Assembly (NCBI RefSeq): GCF_003201285.1 | Contig: NZ_QICS01000009.1 | Span: forward strand, 109,745-173,744 | DNA from: Lachnotalea glycerini | Lineage (GTDB): Bacteria; Bacillota; Clostridia; Lachnospirales; Lachnospiraceae | Reading direction: 5' to 3' | DNA: 64,000 nt | Shown here: positions 1 to 8,927 of the stretch, in pieces | Numbering within the stretch: the stretch's first letter is position 1 | Layout of the letters: each line of letters begins with the position of its first letter | Position numbers and translations under genes: made by a program | Notes under the pieces: model-generated | Seen by the model: only the letters and a program-made list of their open reading frames with translations | Told to the model about the DNA's origin: nothing | The model's database searches: none

Positions 1-416
1 GTTATGGTTGCACCAGAATACACATTACTTGCATCCACATAGCCAATCCCTGCTGTGGCAACTGGCGTTTTCATTATTGAATTCACAAATGTTGAATTTA
101 AACTTTCAAATCCACCCACTGTCTGTGTCACATAGTACTGCGTGATGTTTGGTTCAACATTTTCAAAGGTATACGTTGCATCTGTTACATTCGTCGCTGT
201 CGCAAGAGCAGTACCTCCCGTTGTGAAATAGAGTTTTAGATCCGCTCCTGAGGTGAAATTACTTACTTCTATACTATCTAATCCTGCTGTCACTGTTGGC
301 ACTGATGGATTTGCCGCTTTTACTTCCATTGTACCTGAAATACCTGATATCATACCAACACTCATAATAAGACTTAGTATCACTGCCCCTACTTGTTTTG
401 ACCATTTTTTTTTCAT
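1..416 (-). CDS. Secreted surface protein, N-terminal part (3' end outside window)
   Basis: The frame is open from an ATG at 416 to the window edge, giving about 138 residues. AAGGAGG lies 9 bases upstream, which fixes the start. The protein begins MKKKWSKQ followed by a hydrophobic stretch (about residues 9-27) and a likely signal-peptidase site near VKAA (about 33-36), so it should be exported. The mature part is Thr/Ser/Val-rich and beta-strand-like, with a motif of the type LYFTTGG...ATYTFENVEP...YYVTQ, resembling the Ig-like or bacterial surface repeat modules of clostridial cell-wall proteins. No anchor motif can be seen because the C-terminus is missing. The function is not recognised. 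A structured 5' leader precedes it. Confidence 0.8.
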   Translation of the reverse strand, partial: MKKKWSKQVGAVILSLIMSVGMISGISGTMEVKAANPSVPTVTAGLDSIEVSNFTSGADLKLYFTTGGTALATATNVTDATYTFENVEPNITQYYVTQTVGGFESLNSTFVNSIMKTPVATAGIGYVDASNVYSGATI

Positions 417-488
417 CTTTCATCTCCTCCTTGTTCTCTCTCGCTCTGATAAATACCAGATTTGAATATAACTGTTTTCATAAAATAT

Positions 489-561
489 GCTACCAGGCTT
501 TTCCTTAATCAGCGATCAAGCCTGTCCAGATAAAGCAGCTCTCTTACGTTTCCTTACATAA
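489..561 (-). promoter_or_regulatory. Structured leader upstream of the secreted protein
   Basis: On the minus strand two hairpins sit about 70-145 bases before the surface-protein start. One pairs 556-561 with 544-549 around a six-base AAGGAA loop. The other pairs 518-524 with 494-500 (seven perfect pairs, CAGGCTT/AAGCCTG), enclosed by a GCTGC/GTAGC helix (535-539 with 489-493). The long leader and nested helices suggest an RNA regulatory element. Surface-protein genes of Clostridia are sometimes controlled by cyclic-di-GMP riboswitches, but I cannot match this sequence to a riboswitch consensus. Confidence 0.35.
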
Positions 562-671
562 CCGAAGAATATCACCTTTCAATAAAACCATCACCTGCTA
601 TCACATCCTATTCGCAGCTAGTCTTGAACTTCATAGCTGACAGATATTTGCATGATTGACTGGAAAGATAA

Positions 672-725
672 AAAAGGAACAAAATTCAAATGATAATCAT
701 ACATCCTATGAATTGTGTTCCTTTT
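672..725. terminator. 17-bp inverted repeat, possible bidirectional terminator
   Basis: AAAAGGAACAAAATTCA (672-688) is the near-perfect reverse complement (one mismatch) of 709-725, with a 20-base loop. The T-rich right arm would act as a rho-independent terminator for plus-strand transcription and the A-rich left arm for minus-strand transcription. The flanking stretch 726-1031 is AT-rich and I see no gene in it. Confidence 0.4.
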
Positions 726-1031
726 ATAAGTTATAGTTGAAAGATATTGAAACTAGCATAGCTTTACCTGCTGTGCTGTTAACACTCTAACTTGCTTCAT
801 AACCTTATAACTCTTTATTTATTGATTTATACTACAATATTCTACCATATTATGATAATTTTTCAAAGATATTTTTGAGCTATATTTTCCAAGATTACAC
901 TCTTTTAATAAGGCGCGGGCAGACATTCCTTGTTTTTCTTATCCGTTTAAAATCTTCCATATAATAAAATGCATTAGTTATCTAATATTTATTACTTTTT
1001 TCAACACTTTTTAATAATTGCAATGCTCTTT

Positions 1032-1059
1032 TTGCATGATGTATTAGAATCTTTATACT
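1032..1059 (+). promoter_or_regulatory. Sigma-A-like promoter of the ABC/two-component operon
   Basis: TTGCAT (1032-1037) and TATACT (1054-1059) are separated by 16 bases and lie about 55 bases before the ATPase start at 1114. The ribosome site GGAAAGAGG is about 8 bases before the ATG. This is the only good promoter pair in the AT-rich upstream stretch. Confidence 0.45.
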
Positions 1060-1113
1060 TTCTTTATAACTATCTTTTATTCTTATATTATAACAAGGAA
1101 AGAGGATATTTAT

Positions 1114-1818
1114 ATGGAAAACATATTAACTACAAAAGATTTATGCAAAAGTTTTAAGAAACAAAAAGCGAATGATAATATTTCAATTACCGTTAGAAAA
1201 AACAGTATTTATGGTTTGCTTGGCCCTAATGGTGCAGGTAAATCTACCTTACTTAAAATGATAACAGGTATGATAAATCCGTCTTCGGGTAAAATTTATT
1301 TTAACGGTAAGCATTGGAATAGAAAGGATTTAGCAGACATTGGTGCTTTAATTGAATCTCCACCTATTTATGAAAATTTGACAGCATTTGAAAATCTGAA
1401 GGTGAGAGCATTACTATATAATTTGCCAAACAGCAGAATAAAAGAAGTCCTTGAAATTGTAGATCTTACAAATACAGGTAAGAAAAAATCAGGACAATTT
1501 TCAATGGGTATGAAGCAGAGACTGGGTATTGCTATGGCACTTTTAAACAACCCAACACTGTTAATCCTTGATGAACCAACAAATGGACTTGACCCTATTG
1601 GCATACAGGATTTAAGAGAACTTATTTTGTCATTTCCAAAAAAAGGAATTACCGTTATTTTATCAAGTCATATATTGTCTGAGGTGAAGCAAATAGCAGA
1701 TGATATTGGTATTATCGCTAATGGAAAGCTTTGGTATGAAGATTCAATCCATAAAAACGAAAATTTGGAACGTCTCTTTATGGAAGTTATAAGAAAGTCA
1801 GGTGCTTATCATGGTTAA
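1114..1818 (+). CDS. Lantibiotic-protection ABC transporter, ATP-binding subunit (MutF/SpaF/CprA type)
   Basis: This 234-residue ATPase powers export or expulsion of membrane-active peptides. Visible motifs are Walker A GPNGAGKS (about residues 37-44), a Q-loop replaced by the IESPPIYENLTA segment typical of bacitracin/lantibiotic ATPases, the signature FSMGMKQRL (about 129-137), Walker B LLILDEPTNGLDP (about 150-162) and the switch His in SSHILSE. The length fits the family. The gene overlaps the next by a few bases, so it is translationally coupled to two permeases and then to a two-component system, the layout of the clostridial cprABC-type immunity operons. No lantibiotic precursor or biosynthesis gene is in view, so this is resistance rather than self-immunity. 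Confidence 0.9.
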   Translation: MENILTTKDLCKSFKKQKANDNISITVRKNSIYGLLGPNGAGKSTLLKMITGMINPSSGKIYFNGKHWNRKDLADIGALIESPPIYENLTAFENLKVRALLYNLPNSRIKEVLEIVDLTNTGKKKSGQFSMGMKQRLGIAMALLNNPTLLILDEPTNGLDPIGIQDLRELILSFPKKGITVILSSHILSEVKQIADDIGIIANGKLWYEDSIHKNENLERLFMEVIRKSGAYHG

Positions 1819-2536
1819 TCATTTAAAATCTGAATTTCTAAAGCAAAAGCATCGTTTTAATCTAAAATTACTTTGGATCAGTCCATTGATTGCAGTCGCT
1901 CTTGTAATTGTTCTAATGGGTGGACGTTTCTTTATGGAAGGTGCATTTAATTGGTGGTATACCATGATCTTACCGGGTACACTTTCTATGATTGTATCTT
2001 TTACTGTTTCAGCAGAGAAAAAGCATAATCATCATGGATTATTTTCTGTTTCTATTAACAAAAAAAAGTTATGGATTTCGCAACTTGTAATAAACACAAT
2101 TTTACTACTTATTACAAATCTAATCTTTTTTATCGTTTTATCAATAGTTGGAATAACACTTGGTTTATCAATACCATTTCTTAGTAGCTTCATAGCAAGT
2201 TTTGTTCTTTTTTTAACTTTTGCATGGCAAATACCTTTATTTATGTTTATCAGTGAAAAAATAGGTTCTTTTTTCTCAATTATGATAAGCTTGTTTTGCA
2301 ATATGGGATTTGGTATTTTTTTTGCTGCAACAAGATTGTGGTGTGTTCCATTTGCAATTCCCTCAAGATTAATGTGTCCTATTATTAAAGTTTTACCAAA
2401 TGGTATACCTCTTGAAGAGGGAAATCATTTAGGAGATACCACTGTTATTTTTATCGGTATTATGATAACAGTGCAATTATATTTTATTTTCTCTCTTATC
2501 ACTACATTGTGGTTTCATCATAGGGAGGTAAAATAA
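1811..2536 (+). CDS. Lantibiotic-protection ABC transporter permease (MutE/EpiE/SpaE family)
   Basis: This is an integral membrane subunit of about 241 residues with six predicted hydrophobic segments (starting near LLWISPLIAVALVIVLMGG) and a conserved N-terminal cytoplasmic stretch (NHLKSEFLKQK). The start is taken at the ATG at 1811, with AGGTG six bases upstream, rather than the GTG at 1802. It overlaps the ATPase gene by 8 bases. The MutE-type motif FNWWYTMILPGTLSM is visible near residues 40-54. It should pair with the following permease and the ATPase to form the transporter. Confidence 0.85.
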   Translation: MVNHLKSEFLKQKHRFNLKLLWISPLIAVALVIVLMGGRFFMEGAFNWWYTMILPGTLSMIVSFTVSAEKKHNHHGLFSVSINKKKLWISQLVINTILLLITNLIFFIVLSIVGITLGLSIPFLSSFIASFVLFLTFAWQIPLFMFISEKIGSFFSIMISLFCNMGFGIFFAATRLWCVPFAIPSRLMCPIIKVLPNGIPLEEGNHLGDTTVIFIGIMITVQLYFIFSLITTLWFHHREVK

Positions 2537-3289
2537 ATGTGTTTTTATAACAGTTTAAAATCAGATTTATATAAATTATGTCATTCTCCCTTATGGCTGA
2601 TTCATTTCATTGTACCTTTGGTTGGAATTATACTTTTTGTATGGTATTATTCCTTTTCTGCTTGGAATGAATTAGATAAACTGTCTGCATATATACAAAT
2701 ATTATCTGTTTCATTTCCTGTTTTAATTGGAATAATCACTTCCATTTTAGCTGAATCTGAACAAAAAGCAGGAGGGTTTCAAATGCTTTTATCCACTGCT
2801 GCTCCAAAGTATATTTCACATATCACGAAACTGATTTGGCTCATTTTATTTGGCTTTTGTTCGTCATTACTTGCGTTAGTTGGTTTTGGAACTGGTTTTA
2901 GCCTATTAGGTTACACAACTTTTAAACTTTTATTTTATGTCAAAACTTCTGTTCTCTTGTCGATTAGTGTGATACCTTTATATTTACTACACTATCTAAT
3001 CAGTTTTATTGTGGGTAAAGGTTACAGTTTGGGTTTAGGAATTATAGGCAGCCTGCTATCTGCACTCTTTTTAACAGGATTGGGGGATGGCATTTGGACT
3101 TTTCTTCCTTGGGGAATCACTGCAAGATTTTCCGAAACATTACTTATATCGCATTTAATGAATATTGATTTTTTACAGTTTAATGGTATGATACAAAGTA
3201 TGATATTTATTTTAATTTTCACTTTTCTTGTTCTCATCACACTTATTTTATTATTTAATAAATGGGAGGGCAGAAAATCTGAAGATTAA
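2537..3289 (+). CDS. Lantibiotic-protection ABC transporter permease (MutG/SpaG family)
   Basis: This is the second membrane subunit, 250 residues with about six TM helices. It begins immediately after the stop of the first permease, with GGGAGG as ribosome site. The N-terminal SLKSDLYKL..SPLWLIHFIVPLVG and the ESEQKAGGFQMLLS loop are typical of MutG/SpaG partners. Two unequal permeases plus one ATPase is the known composition of this immunity transporter class. Confidence 0.85.
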   Translation: MCFYNSLKSDLYKLCHSPLWLIHFIVPLVGIILFVWYYSFSAWNELDKLSAYIQILSVSFPVLIGIITSILAESEQKAGGFQMLLSTAAPKYISHITKLIWLILFGFCSSLLALVGFGTGFSLLGYTTFKLLFYVKTSVLLSISVIPLYLLHYLISFIVGKGYSLGLGIIGSLLSALFLTGLGDGIWTFLPWGITARFSETLLISHLMNIDFLQFNGMIQSMIFILIFTFLVLITLILLFNKWEGRKSED

Positions 3290-3304
3290 CAGTTAGGAGT
3301 TATT

Positions 3305-3964
3305 ATGGCTAATATTCTTGTTATTGATGATGATATTGCGATTTGTAAGCTAATCGAAACCGCACTTAAAAGAGATGGACATTTTGTTATAACAAAGAAT
3401 TCTGCGACTAAAGTTACTGTAAATGATTGTAAACATACCGATTTAATTCTTTTGGATATTATGATGCCGCAACTTGATGGCATAACTTTTTGTAGAGAAT
3501 ACAGGAATATGATCGATTGTCCAATATTATTTTTAACAGCCAAAACTATGGAACATGATGTCATTGATGGGTTATCTGTGGGTGGTGATGATTATATCAA
3601 AAAGCCTTTTAGCGTATCAGAACTTAGGGCAAGAGTGAATGCACATATACGTAGAGAACATCGAGACAGACATCAAAGTTTTATTTTAAATGATTGTGTT
3701 TTTGATTTGTCAGAAAAGACTCTAACAATCAAAAATAAGCTGATCTGTTTGACCAAAAGTGAATATGAGATTTGTGAACTATTGGCAAGAAATAAAGGAC
3801 AGATTTTTTCACTTGAAACTATATTGGAGAAAATATTTGGCTTTCATTCTGAAAGTGATATTTCCTCCATTCGTGTACACATAAAAAATATCCGAAGTAA
3901 ATTTAGTGAAATCATGGATTGTCCCATTGAAACAGTTTGGGGGGTGGGGTATAAATGGAAATAA
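3305..3964 (+). CDS. Response regulator, OmpR/PhoB type (SpaR/NisR/CprR-like)
   Basis: The 219 residues contain an N-terminal receiver (ILVIDDDIAICK, phospho-acceptor Asp in LILLDIMMPQLDG near residue 52, KPF switch Lys near 101) and a C-terminal winged helix (about 125-219, ending VWGVGYKWK). AGGAG lies before the ATG. The gene follows the permeases and overlaps the kinase gene by 10 bases, so sensor and regulator are co-expressed with the transporter, probably controlling the promoter at about 1032 in response to antimicrobial peptides. Confidence 0.92.
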   Translation: MANILVIDDDIAICKLIETALKRDGHFVITKNSATKVTVNDCKHTDLILLDIMMPQLDGITFCREYRNMIDCPILFLTAKTMEHDVIDGLSVGGDDYIKKPFSVSELRARVNAHIRREHRDRHQSFILNDCVFDLSEKTLTIKNKLICLTKSEYEICELLARNKGQIFSLETILEKIFGFHSESDISSIRVHIKNIRSKFSEIMDCPIETVWGVGYKWK

Positions 3965-5328
3965 GAAAGAAAACCACAATTTCGATATACAGACTATTTT
4001 TAGAGCATTTAATTGGGCTTTCAGCTTCCATTATAGTTTTAATAATGGTATTTATTATAGTGGTATCTATTTCTTTTCAATCTGGTTTTGTTTTACAAGC
4101 TAATTATACGGACGTAAAATTAAATCAATTAGAAGAAACTTTAATTGAGAATTTTGATAAAAATGTATTGCCACCTTATTGCAGCTATATTGTTATAGAC
4201 GTAAATGGTAATATTATAAATAGCGATATGACTGAAAATGATATTAAAAAAACAAAATCATATTTGTTAAATGGCAATAAATCATACTATGATTTTTACA
4301 AGGAGATATCACAGCATAACGGCAATATTATTATTATTAAATATGATATGCTTGCACATTTTCGTAATCCAATACTTCATAAAATGATTCCTTATCCTGA
4401 ACTTTTTATATTGCTCGTTCTTTTTGGGTTTATTATTTTGTTTGCAGTTATCACAGCTTCAAAATTTAGTAAAAAGTTAAAGCAAAATTTGAATTCAATT
4501 ATTACAGCCACCGAAAAAATAGGTAATCAAGATTTGAATTTTGATATTACACCTACTAAAATTTTAGAATTTAATTCAGTTTTAGATACGATTGATAAAT
4601 TAAAAGTTGCGTTGTCTATCTCACTAAAAGAGCAGTGGGACAAGGAACAACAGAAGAAGTCACAACTTTCTGCATTGGCCCATGATATTAAAACACCATT
4701 GACAGTGATAAAAGGCAATGCTGAATTATTAGCAGAAAGTGGCTCTTCCAAAGAAGATAAAGAGCTTATTTCATTCATTCAATCAAGCTCTGATACTATT
4801 GAAAAATATTTGGAATTGCTGATGAGTGTTGTGAATAACAATTCGATACACATTGATAAAAACGTGGTCTCTCTAAGAAATTTCCTTTATGACGTTTCTA
4901 CTGAAGCAGTAGCACTTTGTAAAACTAAAAATATAGAGTTTAAGCTAAACAATAATGTAAAATGCGATAGGATGTATGCAGACAGTGATCTATTGAAACG
5001 AGCATTGATCAATATTGTTGATAATGCGGTTCGCTATTCTGATACAAATTGTCAAATTTACTTTACCGTTTCGGATAATGAATCTTACATTACTTTCGAT
5101 ATAACCGACTTTGGAAAAGGCTTTTCAGCGGAAAGTTTAAAAAAATCAACACAAGAATTTTTTACAGAAGACTCCTCACGAACAAATCAGCACTATGGTT
5201 TAGGTTTAAGTTTTGTAAAAGCAATTGCGGATATTCACCACGGAACCCTTGAAATTAAAAATCAAATTAACACAAACGGTGCAAGCGTATCTGTAAAAAT
5301 AGTAAGAAAACAGACAGACATGCATTAG
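3955..5328 (+). CDS. Sensor histidine kinase of the lantibiotic-resistance system (SpaK/NisK/CprK-like)
   Basis: 457 residues: TM helix about 18-42, an extracytoplasmic loop of roughly 100 residues, a second TM helix about 143-163, a HAMP-like linker, then the dimerisation/phospho-acceptor box SALAHDIKTPLTVIKGN (His near 238) and an HATPase with N box NIVDNAVRYS, G1 DFGKGFS and G2 GLGLSFVKAI. It is the likely partner of the preceding regulator. In this family the extracellular loop senses lantibiotics. The gene ends convergent with the minus-strand UvrA-like gene, about 85 bases away. Confidence 0.92.
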   Translation: MEIRKKTTISIYRLFLEHLIGLSASIIVLIMVFIIVVSISFQSGFVLQANYTDVKLNQLEETLIENFDKNVLPPYCSYIVIDVNGNIINSDMTENDIKKTKSYLLNGNKSYYDFYKEISQHNGNIIIIKYDMLAHFRNPILHKMIPYPELFILLVLFGFIILFAVITASKFSKKLKQNLNSIITATEKIGNQDLNFDITPTKILEFNSVLDTIDKLKVALSISLKEQWDKEQQKKSQLSALAHDIKTPLTVIKGNAELLAESGSSKEDKELISFIQSSSDTIEKYLELLMSVVNNNSIHIDKNVVSLRNFLYDVSTEAVALCKTKNIEFKLNNNVKCDRMYADSDLLKRALINIVDNAVRYSDTNCQIYFTVSDNESYITFDITDFGKGFSAESLKKSTQEFFTEDSSRTNQHYGLGLSFVKAIADIHHGTLEIKNQINTNGASVSVKIVRKQTDMH

Positions 5329-5414
5329 ATTTCTAATTCCTCACTCATGAGGGACTTGCAGTTAAGATGAAATTGATGATGCCGCTAAAACAGCATTACA
5401 TCTTTCAGAATGTT

Positions 5415-8400
5415 TTAAACCGCACCCTGACTTATCACATTTCCACCATCTTTTCCCGCCCCTGGTCCCAGTTCAATTTTCCAATCGCAATTTTCCATAA
5501 ACTGCTTATTATGTTCAATCGAGATCACGGTGTTCCCGCTGGTAATCAGCTCATCTAATAATTTCAGTAAATTTTCAATATCAGAGAAATGTAGTCCTGT
5601 TGTTGGCTCATCTAACAGATATAGAACATTGCTACTTTTTTTGCTAATTAACTCTTTTGCAAGTTTTAAACGTGCAGCTTCCCCACCTGAAAGTGTAGAT
5701 GTTCCCTGACTAAGCTTCAAATATCCAAGTCCAACTTTTTGCAAAGATCTTAATCCATCGACTGCTTCTAATTCATCCCATAATTGAATTGCTTCATTTA
5801 CAGACATAGTAAGAATTTCATCAATCCTTTTGTCTTTATATAAAACAGAAAGTATTTTCTTTTTATACCTTTTTCCCTTACAATCTGGACATTCCACTAA
5901 TGTTCCTTCTGTATATTTTACCTTGATTTTCCCCTCTCCCATACAGGTATCGCACTGTCCATACTGACCATTAAAACTAAAATATTTATCATCCCATCCA
6001 TTTTCAACAGATAATGGAGCAGTTGCAAATTCACTTCTAATAAAATCCATGATTCCTATATATGTTGCAACAATAGATTTTGATGTCTTTCCTATTGGCA
6101 ACTGATCCACCAAAACAACCCCTGAAAATTCCTTGTTTGACTGTACACGGCTGTATATCTCACCTTTCATTAAAGATGATTTGCCACTTCCGCTGACCCC
6201 GCATATGCAGGTGAGTGCTTTTTTCGGAAATTCCACACTGATATTTTTTAGATTATTATAACTCATATTTTGCATACGTATCAACTCATGATTCAAAGGG
6301 GTATTCCTATTTCTAACCTTTTTCAATTGTGCATTATAATTCATGTATTTACTTATTTGTGTACCATTGTTATTCATCATTGTCTCAAGAGTTCCTTCTC
6401 CAACCAACGTACCTCCTTTTTCACCTGCTCCTGGTCCAATTTCTATGATGTTATCTGCAATTCGAATCATATCTTCATTATGTTCCACGATTATAATAGT
6501 ATTTCCTTCTTTCACAAGTGCTTGAAGCAAGTCAATTATTTTCTTATAGTCACTTGGATGTAACCCCTTGGATGGCTCGTCAAAAATATATAAAATGCCT
6601 GAAATATGATTTTTAAATGCGCCAAGCAATTTCAACCTTTGCCCTTCTCCTCCTGATAAGGTACTTGTTGCCTGACTCAACTGCAAATATCCAATTCCCA
6701 GTTGTATTGCTGTCTCAGAAATTTCAATTAATGAACGAACAGCATATTCTGTTTTTGTAAACTCATTATCACTTAGGTTTTCTATTAATATATTGCAAAA
6801 CTCTCTTATTTCATAAAAAGTCATGTTAGCCGCTTCTGGATATCTGATCTGATGAATCGTTGCCATTCTTCCTTCCTTGCCCAATCTTTCTCCATTGCAT
6901 GTATTGCATGTAGTCTTCATCATATATTTGTCTCGTGTATTTGTTGTTGAATTCTCTTCATATATTCGTTCTATAATTGGGAATAGTCCTTCCACTTGAC
7001 GCTTAATTTCACCCTTTCTGCCATTTTTTTTATTATCATACTTAAATGTTACTTCCTGCTTAGAGCCATGCAGCAACGCTTCTCTATAGGCAATTGGCAA
7101 CTCACACCAGGGGTTCTCTAAATCTACATTCATAGCATCAGCAAGTCCAAACACTTGTCCCTTCATCCAATTTGCATTTGAATTATCTCGAAAAACTCTT
7201 AATTTACCATAAAAAGAGGATGCTCCATCTAACAGTGATAATTTAGGATGCTCTATCACCTTATTTTCATCAATTACAACGGTTTTCCCAGTTCCACTGC
7301 AAACTGGACATCTGCTATCTGTATCCATATAGCTAAAAGTAGCTGGAGTTATTTCAAACATTAATTTGTCACAGTGATAACATTTTTGCTTCGTTTGTAA
7401 CATCACTCTTTCTTTGTTATCTAATTCTGCACAAAATGCTCCCTCTCCATTTTCTAAGACTATCTCAACCATCTTTTCTAAAGATTCATCCACAATCATT
7501 TCATTGGAAAGGTTAAATATCTTAATATTCTCTTTACTTTTTAAAACTGTTAAAATCTTGTCTTTTGATAAGGGAATAATTTCATTTCCACAGTTTGGAC
7601 AATGACGCACCGATACACTGGCATAAATATTTCTCAAATAATCATAAACATCTGTGTAAGTTCCAACCGTTGAAAATATATTCCCATGTATTGCATTCTG
7701 GGTAATTACTACTGCTGGAATGCAACCTACCATTTCGTCTACGTTTGGATTTTGAAGTATATTATGGCTATGACTTAAATACTCCATCCGTCTTCTACAC
7801 TCTGCGTAAATTGTATTATTTACAAGACTTGATTTTCCACTTCCGCTAACACCCACTACTGCTGTTATTTTTCTGTATGGTACACGAATATCAAGGCCCT
7901 TTAAATTATTTTCTCTTGCTCCATATACTATAATTTCACTTTGCTTTCTATCTTCTATTTTTCGTTCTATTTTATTTTTCAGTTTTATTCTTTCACGAGG
8001 TTCACATTCAGATAACAAACTTTTCAATTTACTGTCTATCATTTTTATTTCAGAGTCCTTTCTATTTTGAATTGTCTCGTCTATAGATTTTGGCCAGTGT
8101 TGAAGCCATTTTGGAATACTTGAATCATAGGTGCAATGCTCTCTAGAATCATATTCACTGATTCCAAGACATGGAGTCTTATCAAAACTCTCTATCCCAT
8201 TCAAATATATTCTTTTTTTCTCATCATCAATTTTAATTACCCTTGCAACCGTCATCGCTATAGGATTAGGTCTTACTGGTGATCGTGTGGCAAAAATTCC
8301 ACTTCTCGGTGCATCTTCATAAGGGGGATTACACTCTGTAACCCCTCTATATTTATCTGTATCAAACTTATGAAACCACCAGAAAATCGTAATATACATC

Positions 8401-8843
8401 CCAGTTATAGTTATCCTATTATCTAACTGAATGTAGTTATTCCCATTCACATTTCGGATTTCACCAATCGAACTAACTTCATAATTTGCTGAATCATTAA
8501 TCTTTTCAACCTCGATATAATCCTCTGACTTTTCAGATAAATAAATTGGTGTTTTTACAGTATCCTCACTCGGAAAATAGGGCTTAATATCAATCAATTC
8601 TGCTTCTTTATCTATATCAAGTGTTGTAGACGATATGATACATCCTTTATTTAAATTCATTTTTTTGATTTGCAGAATTACCTTCTTCATTTTATATTTT
8701 TCGTTATTATCTATTACAAAAAAAACATGAATATGGCTGAACTCATCTAAGTGTTTTAATGCTTTTTGAAATTGTTTGTTTACGTAAATAATGGTTTCCT
8801 CTTTCCGTGATTCTACTTTCCCAATCGCTTTTACTTTATACAT
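5415..8843 (-). CDS. Fusion: two TrmO/TsaA-like domains plus UvrA-type ABC ATPase
   Basis: The start at 8843 is chosen because GAAGGAGAG precedes it and because the longer frame (to 8888) would run into the promoter. That gives about 1142 residues. Residues 1-110 resemble a degenerate TrmO/TsaA (VirR-like) domain. About 120-245 is a second, better copy with the hallmark RSGIFATRSPVRPNPI. From about 305 the protein is a UvrA paralogue: Walker A GVSGSGKSS twice, signatures SGGEGQRLKLLG and SGGEAARLKLAKE, Walker B-type IFDEPSKGLHP and LLDEPTTGLH, and CxxC zinc modules. TrmO methylates t6A37 of tRNA and UvrA recognises DNA lesions. What the fusion does is unknown. UvrA-like paralogues next to MerR regulators are often drug or DNA-damage resistance proteins. 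Confidence 0.88.
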   Translation of the reverse strand: MYKVKAIGKVESRKEETIIYVNKQFQKALKHLDEFSHIHVFFVIDNNEKYKMKKVILQIKKMNLNKGCIISSTTLDIDKEAELIDIKPYFPSEDTVKTPIYLSEKSEDYIEVEKINDSANYEVSSIGEIRNVNGNNYIQLDNRITITGMYITIFWWFHKFDTDKYRGVTECNPPYEDAPRSGIFATRSPVRPNPIAMTVARVIKIDDEKKRIYLNGIESFDKTPCLGISEYDSREHCTYDSSIPKWLQHWPKSIDETIQNRKDSEIKMIDSKLKSLLSECEPRERIKLKNKIERKIEDRKQSEIIVYGARENNLKGLDIRVPYRKITAVVGVSGSGKSSLVNNTIYAECRRRMEYLSHSHNILQNPNVDEMVGCIPAVVITQNAIHGNIFSTVGTYTDVYDYLRNIYASVSVRHCPNCGNEIIPLSKDKILTVLKSKENIKIFNLSNEMIVDESLEKMVEIVLENGEGAFCAELDNKERVMLQTKQKCYHCDKLMFEITPATFSYMDTDSRCPVCSGTGKTVVIDENKVIEHPKLSLLDGASSFYGKLRVFRDNSNANWMKGQVFGLADAMNVDLENPWCELPIAYREALLHGSKQEVTFKYDNKKNGRKGEIKRQVEGLFPIIERIYEENSTTNTRDKYMMKTTCNTCNGERLGKEGRMATIHQIRYPEAANMTFYEIREFCNILIENLSDNEFTKTEYAVRSLIEISETAIQLGIGYLQLSQATSTLSGGEGQRLKLLGAFKNHISGILYIFDEPSKGLHPSDYKKIIDLLQALVKEGNTIIIVEHNEDMIRIADNIIEIGPGAGEKGGTLVGEGTLETMMNNNGTQISKYMNYNAQLKKVRNRNTPLNHELIRMQNMSYNNLKNISVEFPKKALTCICGVSGSGKSSLMKGEIYSRVQSNKEFSGVVLVDQLPIGKTSKSIVATYIGIMDFIRSEFATAPLSVENGWDDKYFSFNGQYGQCDTCMGEGKIKVKYTEGTLVECPDCKGKRYKKKILSVLYKDKRIDEILTMSVNEAIQLWDELEAVDGLRSLQKVGLGYLKLSQGTSTLSGGEAARLKLAKELISKKSSNVLYLLDEPTTGLHFSDIENLLKLLDELITSGNTVISIEHNKQFMENCDWKIELGPGAGKDGGNVISQGAV

Positions 8844-8873
8844 AACATGCTCTCCTTCTTCTATTCTGTCACT

Positions 8874-8904
8874 AATATAAACCATCACATCGTGTGAAGG
8901 TCAA
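8874..8904 (-). promoter_or_regulatory. MerR-type promoter/operator with 19-bp spacer
   Basis: Read on the minus strand, TTGACC (8904-8899) and TATATT (8879-8874) are separated by 19 bases, the over-long spacer diagnostic of MerR-activated promoters. The spacer carries the dyad ACCTTCACA-CGA-TGTGATGGT (8901-8881, one mismatch between arms). It sits between the MerR gene and the UvrA-like gene, so the regulator very probably untwists this promoter on drug binding. Confidence 0.85.
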
Positions 8905-8927
8905 GAAAAAAAGAGCATTTCTGCCCT

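Noticed and set aside
5367-5558. Plus-strand frame in the convergent region after the sensor kinase
   Set aside because: It overlaps the C-terminus of the UvrA-like gene on the other strand and has no family features.
8844-8888. Longer N-terminus of the TsaA-UvrA protein
   Set aside because: The extra 15 codons overlap the -10 region of the MerR promoter and lack a ribosome site; the ATG at 8843 has a good one.
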